A stretch of 64,000 nt of DNA. Source: Neurospora crassa OR74A (lineage: Eukaryota; Ascomycota; Sordariomycetes; Sordariales; Sordariaceae). The stretch lies in contig NC_026507.1 in assembly GCF_000182925.2 (NCBI RefSeq), positions 2,046,001-2,110,000 of the forward strand, read 5' to 3'. The notes beneath the pieces are model-generated. The model was not told where the DNA came from. It did no database searches and worked only from the letters and a program-made list of their open reading frames with translations. This document shows, piece after piece, positions 59,302 to 64,000 of the stretch (position 1 is the stretch's first letter; each line of letters starts with the position of its first letter). Both the position numbers and the translations under genes were made by a program.

Positions 59302-60402
59302 ATGACCGAGCCAGAATCCTTCAATCGACCAGGATCTGCCGCTGCCGCTGCCACACGTTATTTCACCTCCTCAAGTCCTCGACCATCCGTCGCAAGTCGG
59401 ACGAGTCGCTCCAGTTTACGGCGAGAGCACGACGTACAGACAGACCAGCTTCAACCTCAAAGTCGTCGCCTGTCGTCAGCACAATCCCACAGCCCGTCTC
59501 CTCAACCACCCCCTAGCGTCGAGGAGCACACGTTACCGGGAATTGACCAACAACAGCAACAACAACAACAAAAGGGAGAGGAAGGGGGAGAAGAAGGTGG
59601 TGGGTCCCAACCATCGTTCACTCCCTTCTTCACCCTTCTATCTTCCAGCACCCACTCCTCCCAGCGCCAGACCATCCATCATCCGACCGTGCACTACGTC
59701 TTTGCTGACGACGACCCCGACATCCTCACCGCGGCACTAGCGTACCATCACCAGGAAAGAAGCGAACAAGATGCCCCACCAAGTCCGGACAATGATGAAA
59801 GACTCTACAACAAGGAGCCGAGAGATCGCGCCGTTATTCTTGATGTGGCGCCCTCTTCCAACGGCAATGGGCTCCAAGTGGCATGGGCCAGTAGCCTGTC
59901 TTCCGACTGGGCAGTGGTCTCGGCACAAGTGATGCGCATGGAAGATCAAGCCAGCAGTGGTAGTGCCAATGCAGCAGGAGGGGTCTTTGCAGCTTCTTCG
60001 CCAAGTCTACATACTGGTCCTTCAATGCTCAAAATTGAAGGAATAGCCATCGATCCACCATCGTCGTCGTCATCATTGCTATCGTCATCGCGTTTGGGCA
60101 GCGGCGGGAAATCGTCGTCCACTCCAGAAGGTGATTTGCAGTCTTCTTTGACGGGTAAGGGTAAGCAAGCTACGATGGCACCCCCTGCACCTGAGGATTA
60201 CGCGGCTTTGCTGCAAGACTTTGAGAGGCGTATCGGAGTGTTAAAGAGGGTCGCCGAGGCAGGTTCAGAGAGGCAACGGCGTATATCCTCTATGGACAAC
60301 CAAGGCTTCAAACGTAATCACGGTGGTGGCGGAGCTAGCGGGGAAGGGGACACACTTCTTGCCGAAGTGCGAGAAGGTGATGATTTACGTGCTCAGGATT
60401 GA
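59302..60402 (+). CDS. Conserved-looking hypothetical protein, 366 aa
   Basis: Function not known. The start at 59302 (gatcATGacc) gives MTEPESFNRPGSAAAAATRY; the frame upstream has no ATG. The first 130 residues are Ser/Gln/Pro-rich with an eight-residue Gln run. The ordered core is about residues 130-230: TVHYVFADDDPDILTAALAY, DRAVILDVAP, and a strand-like VAWASSLSSDWAVVSAQVMRM, which I associate with uncharacterised proteins of filamentous ascomycetes. A second conserved-looking helix (DYAALLQDFERRIGVLKRVA) lies near the end. It is single-exon with no membrane span or signal peptide. Its ATG is 107 bp from the end of an LTR, so its promoter probably includes repeat DNA. Confidence 0.75.
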   Translation: MTEPESFNRPGSAAAAATRYFTSSSPRPSVASRTSRSSLRREHDVQTDQLQPQSRRLSSAQSHSPSPQPPPSVEEHTLPGIDQQQQQQQQKGEEGGEEGGGSQPSFTPFFTLLSSSTHSSQRQTIHHPTVHYVFADDDPDILTAALAYHHQERSEQDAPPSPDNDERLYNKEPRDRAVILDVAPSSNGNGLQVAWASSLSSDWAVVSAQVMRMEDQASSGSANAAGGVFAASSPSLHTGPSMLKIEGIAIDPPSSSSSLLSSSRLGSGGKSSSTPEGDLQSSLTGKGKQATMAPPAPEDYAALLQDFERRIGVLKRVAEAGSERQRRISSMDNQGFKRNHGGGGASGEGDTLLAEVREGDDLRAQD

Positions 60403-61165
60403 GTGAAGAGGATAGGGGGAGGGGGACCGGGCGGCTGTGGGTTTTGTGTGCTTGGGGTATATGGCCCTCTGCTAGGACTCTAACGGGCTTGGTTTTCTTG
60501 GGGCCCACTTGACAAATCCAGGCAGTCTCATCCTCATTATTTTCTACCAACCTTCAAAGGGCTTCCTGCCTATTACATGATACCGAAGGGCGTACCAAGC
60601 TATGCAGCGTCGAACGGTGCGCTGCACTTCCTTCCGGTTGGCATATTGTAAACTATTGTCCTAGGATAACATGAGTTTCCTGGAAGTTTAACACTGTAGG
60701 GCACATGGCGGTTACTGACATTTTCTGAGAACAGCTGATACTGTTGGAAGTAAGATCTTGTTCATTATGAATGCCTTGGCTGATGTTTAAACACCGAGGT
60801 TCCGAAGCGAGTATGAGGTTTCACAATATGGCATGGTCGAGCAGAGTTTACCAGCAACTCCTGCCTAACCTTCGCTACGATCCTCTTCGAAGCAAGACAC
60901 ATGATTCAAGCGGCCACTCACTTGACCGCCCGATTCCATCCGTTGTATATCCAACGGCCAACCTGCGTGCAGAAGAGAACGCAAAACACATGACAGTAGA
61001 AACGAAGAAACCGCCCCCTCCTAACTCCACAAACTCATGTCGATCCCCAGAGATGCAAGGGAGAAAAGGCGCAAAAAATAGATTGCGAGGTTGCAAAGCG
61101 TGCGCATGGTCAAACCCGACATTGCAAAACCTGATATCGCAAATAGTTGAGGTAAATGAGAGCAA
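60403..61165. other. Convergent 3' region, no gene seen
   Basis: Between the hypothetical gene and the syntaxin stop. The 140-codon frame at 60,771-61,193 has no recognisable features. Confidence 0.5.
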
Positions 61166-61629
61166 TCATTTGCCATCCTTCGCATCGTTATGATGACCCG
61201 GAACAAACTTTTTATGGTCTGCCACTTGGCCGCCTCTCATACTTTCCAGAATTTCGTCCGTGATGACGAAGCGCTTTCCGGCCCTATGAGGGCCGCGAGA
61301 AGCCACCGCGTTATTCTGTTCCATAAACTCGAGGATTTCGTCTGTGATTACAAATCGTTTCGCGTTTGTCGCTCCTGCAGGTGCTTGTTTGTAGGGCGAA
61401 ATGATGCGGTCGAACGCTTCCGGTGAGAGCCTCTTAACAAGAGACTCCGAGTCGGCACTATCAGGGACGACGTAGTTTGACTGTCTGTGGATACGAGAGA
61501 TGGGGCCGGCCATGGGAGCGGCAATCTGGATAGCTCGGGCGTTGTTCATCTGCAGATCATCGGGAAAGCTTCGTTGCAGAAGACCACGCTTCGTGTTCTG
61601 CGCCGGTCGATTTCCGCCGCCTGGAGGAT
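61166..61629 (-). other. Lumenal C-terminal extension: candidate Kex2-type peptide precursor
   Basis: The part of the syntaxin after the anchor, facing the lumen or outside. Dibasic sites divide it into segments beginning GLLQRSF, LSPEAFDRI, FVITDEILEFM, FVITDEILESM and FVPGHHN. The two KRFVITDEILE copies start at about 61,357 and 61,276, counted downward. They are identical in 11 residues, yet 8 of the 11 codons differ, all synonymously. This is the pattern of old repeats held constant by selection on the peptide, not a recent duplication. Processing is inferred, not shown. Confidence 0.6.
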
Positions 61630-62797
61630 GGGTGACGACAACATATACCACCACAATGATAACAATCACAACGATAATGGCCACTAAGGAGAGAGAAATT
61701 AGTTACGGTTCTCTGAAGCACCGAGTTGGAACGCCACCGCATCGGCAAACACTTACCGCAAATACCCAAGCACATCCACTTCTTCTTGCGGGTGGCCCGC
61801 GCCGTCTGGACAGCCACTGCAATCTCCTCATTGCCTTTGTCGAGATTGTCAACCACCTCCTCACTCGTCTGCTCAATAGCCTGAATCTTGACGTCCTGTT
61901 CCACAATCAACGTGTTCAACTGCTCAAACAGCTGCGCCAACTCGACCATTTGCTGCTCAATCCTCTGCAAAGCCTTGTGACGGTCCTGGACAGCACTGAG
62001 CACAGCTCTCGCCTCGCCCACGCGATTGTTCTGCATCAATGCCTGCTGGAAAACCTGCGAGTTTCCGGTAGTGTCCTCGACGGCGGCCTTGACCTCGTCC
62101 TCGGTCGCATCGGGGCGCACAATGCGGTACTGGCGGGCCATCTGCTCCTGCATCTTCTTGCGGAACGAGGATTCGACGCCCTGATAGTCTTGAATCGCTT
62201 GTCGCAACCGGCGGTCAACGCGGCCAACCTGGGCCTGGTTTCGAGGCTGGCGGCCCTCAGGGCTCGACTTGATTTTGCGGACGCGATCAGTTATGGTGCG
62301 GTACAAGGCCATGGTCTCCGTGTTGAGTGTGTCTAGCTGCCGACTCGATGAGCTAGCGGATGAATCCGCCTCAGCGAGGCAGCGGTCCTGCAGTCTTCGT
62401 AGCTCGCGTAGATTTGCTTCGATTTGCTCGATTCCATTGTCGATGTCCCGGCACTCGTTCAGAATTGCAGTCGGGTCACCGCCATATAAGCCTCCAGTGG
62501 TGATTGAGCTCATCTCCATATTGTTTCCTGATACGATGCAATGGTTAATTTGGTTGTGCTTTTTGACACTTGTCTTGTGCTGAGCTCACCTCCATAATTG
62601 CCTCCGGCGTAGGAGGCGGGAGACTGGTCCCTTTCACCAAGCGGGGAATAAGCACCAGCGGCACCATCCCGTTGGTCGAAGGAAGGATCTCTTCCACCGT
62701 ATCTATACCGTAATCGATGTCAGTAAACAACACGGCACGGTGACGTCGTGGTTATTCGGGGTGTCAGGTAGACGAACCCGTACTGATGGTTTTCCAT
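61166..62797 (-). CDS. Plasma-membrane-type syntaxin (Qa-SNARE) with a long lumenal tail carrying Lys-Arg-bounded repeats
   Basis: Sso1/syntaxin-1-type t-SNARE for exocytosis; N. crassa has two such proteins (nsyn1, nsyn2) and I cannot say which this is. The model is complement(join(61166..61683,61757..62527,62590..62702,62778..62797)), 473 aa; all introns are GT/AG, and the 20-nt first exon encodes MENHQYG. Layout: a Gly/Tyr-rich N-terminus to about residue 45, an Habc three-helix domain about 60-200, a SNARE helix about 220-285 ending in a basic ARATRKKKW, and a membrane anchor built across the last junction (CVAIIVVIVIIVVVYVVV, about 300-320). Yeast Sso proteins end soon after the anchor. 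This one continues for about 150 residues with NTKR, LVKR, NAKR, AGKR and HKK sites and two copies of KRFVITDEILE. Confidence 0.92.
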
Positions 62798-64000
62798 TGT
62801 TAGCGATACATTCAGAGAGGATGGCAGTGGAAGCAGAAAGATTGGCAAGAAGGAGGGAGGCCGACACTCTTGAGATCCGAATTGTCTGGGGCGGAGCGAC
62901 GTATTGGTGGAGTCATGGTTCTGTAGCAAGACGGTGGGTTTGTGAGAAGGAGAATATGTTTTGAAACACTCACACTCATCTTGGAAGGCGGACGCGCACA
63001 GGCGCTGATGCTCAAGCAGGCGCTTTAAAGAGGAGATGGATGTTATTCAGATCGATGTCGAGATGAAGGTATACGTGGGTAATGTGACTGGACAGTGACG
63101 ATGCTTGATGAATGCTTATGCCGACAAAAAAAAAAAAAAAACGATGCCAAAGATGGTGTACTGCAAATCGAGATAAAGAGAATGACTAGGTAGGAAAGAG
63201 AACTAAAGGATGGGAAATTGGCTGTTTGATAGGAAAGGGAGAACGGGACCTCGGACTTGCTGTGAAATGGGTTTGGTTATTTTAGGGCAGCACTGCGCCT
63301 AGTGAAGGATCCAGGCAATGTACTGTGTAGGAAGGAGCACAGGAGCCCAAGCAGCGTAGGATTCTCAGGAGTTGATCGAAACGGGCCTAGTGCTACCTAC
63401 TCCCTGGCCCATTACATACGATCATTCTCCTATGTACATGGCACAAGTACACAGTAGCCTAACAGTTCAGGCGTCACTATTCGTATACGTCGTGAAGTAC
63501 ATGTGGGTGGCGAGGACACGAATGAGCAATGAAAGTGCTGGCAGCATTGTTGTTGTTAATCATTTCTTCACACTGTGAGAAGCGCACTGTATGCTTTTTT
63601 GGGATCAGGGACTGTTCTTGCAAATGGATGGTTGGCTGGCTGGCTGGTTGGATGGTGAACACCCATCCGACTATACCTAATATCCAGCTGTTTGCCATAA
63701 TCAAAGTCCAATGTGCGACTCTTCCCCATGCGACTTGACAGTAGTGCCTCAAACTCCTCATAACGTGTACCACCAGTCAGCCTCTTGTCGGTATGCTGAG
63801 ATATGCCGATAGACCAAAAAGGGACGACCTTGAGACGAAACGCCTACTACAGCACAATGTCCACAAAGATGAGACGAGCATCGACGGTGTTTCAGGGGAC
63901 CCGAGCATATTGCATGGATTGTGTTCAGGAACGCACATTTGGGTGGAGCTGTTGATCATTGCGCCGCCATGGCCTAGATGCCTATGATTCGTCGAACTTG
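62798..64000. other. Upstream region of the syntaxin gene
   Basis: 1.2 kb to the window end. It contains an A17 run at about 63,126-63,142 and a tggctggctggctgg repeat near 63,631. Short open frames only; a further 5' UTR intron of the syntaxin gene is possible. Confidence 0.5.

Noticed and set aside
60771-61193. 140-codon plus-strand frame
   Set aside because: No domain and overlaps the syntaxin 3' end; no support.
61500-62336. 278-codon plus-strand frame opposite the syntaxin
   Set aside because: Antisense shadow of the SNARE and Habc coding region.

Overview
This is fungal DNA, almost certainly from the genus Neurospora or a very close Sordariales relative. The gene order qa-1S, qa-y, qa-3, qa-4, qa-2, qa-x is the Neurospora quinate cluster read in reverse. 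The predicted proteins match my memory of the N. crassa lengths for qa-y (537 aa), qa-4 (359), qa-2 (173) and qa-x (340). Introns are short (50-75 nt) with CTAAC/CTGAC-type branch sites. The repeats carry dense C-to-T and G-to-A changes typical of repeat-induced point mutation (RIP). I cannot name the species from this window alone.

Layout. 1-12.1 kb: quinate/shikimate catabolism. It holds the 3' end of the repressor (qa-1S), the quinate permease, quinate dehydrogenase, 3-dehydroshikimate dehydratase, catabolic 3-dehydroquinase and the phosphatase-like qa-x. Together they import quinate and convert it to protocatechuate. Likely QA-1F activator sites lie between the divergent pairs. 12.6-20.2 kb: a WD-repeat ribosome-biogenesis protein (jip5), a secreted GH18 chitinase, an alpha/beta-hydrolase with a three-exon model and an overlapping upstream ORF, and a low-complexity single-membrane-span protein. 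20.5-23.6 kb: a (TAG)n microsatellite and a 2.1-kb RIP-mutated LTR element, whose 3' LTR is split by a 720-bp inverted-repeat element. 25.2-29.9 kb: a DHH phosphoesterase, a mitochondrial sulfurtransferase and the APC/C RING subunit APC11.

29.9-58.7 kb is a block of AT-rich, RIP-destroyed DNA with no intact gene. It resolves into nested LTR retrotransposons. A 2-kb element (30,309-58,566) was split by a gypsy-type element (31,067-46,643), itself split by another (35,563-44,375). The 2-kb element was also split by a third gypsy-type element (47,675-57,924) and by a 391-bp insert. Three of the insertions into it have 5-bp target duplications that can be read directly. Three 100-N assembly gaps lie in the block. 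A solo LTR (58,685-59,194) with its own insertion marks the right border, ending 107 bp before the next start codon.

59.3-64 kb: an uncharacterised 366-aa protein and a plasma-membrane-type syntaxin (Qa-SNARE). The syntaxin is the most unusual gene here. Beyond its transmembrane anchor it carries an approximately 150-residue lumenal tail with several Lys-Arg sites and two copies of an identical 11-residue motif. The two copies differ almost entirely by synonymous codons, which suggests a Kex2-type peptide precursor fused to a SNARE.
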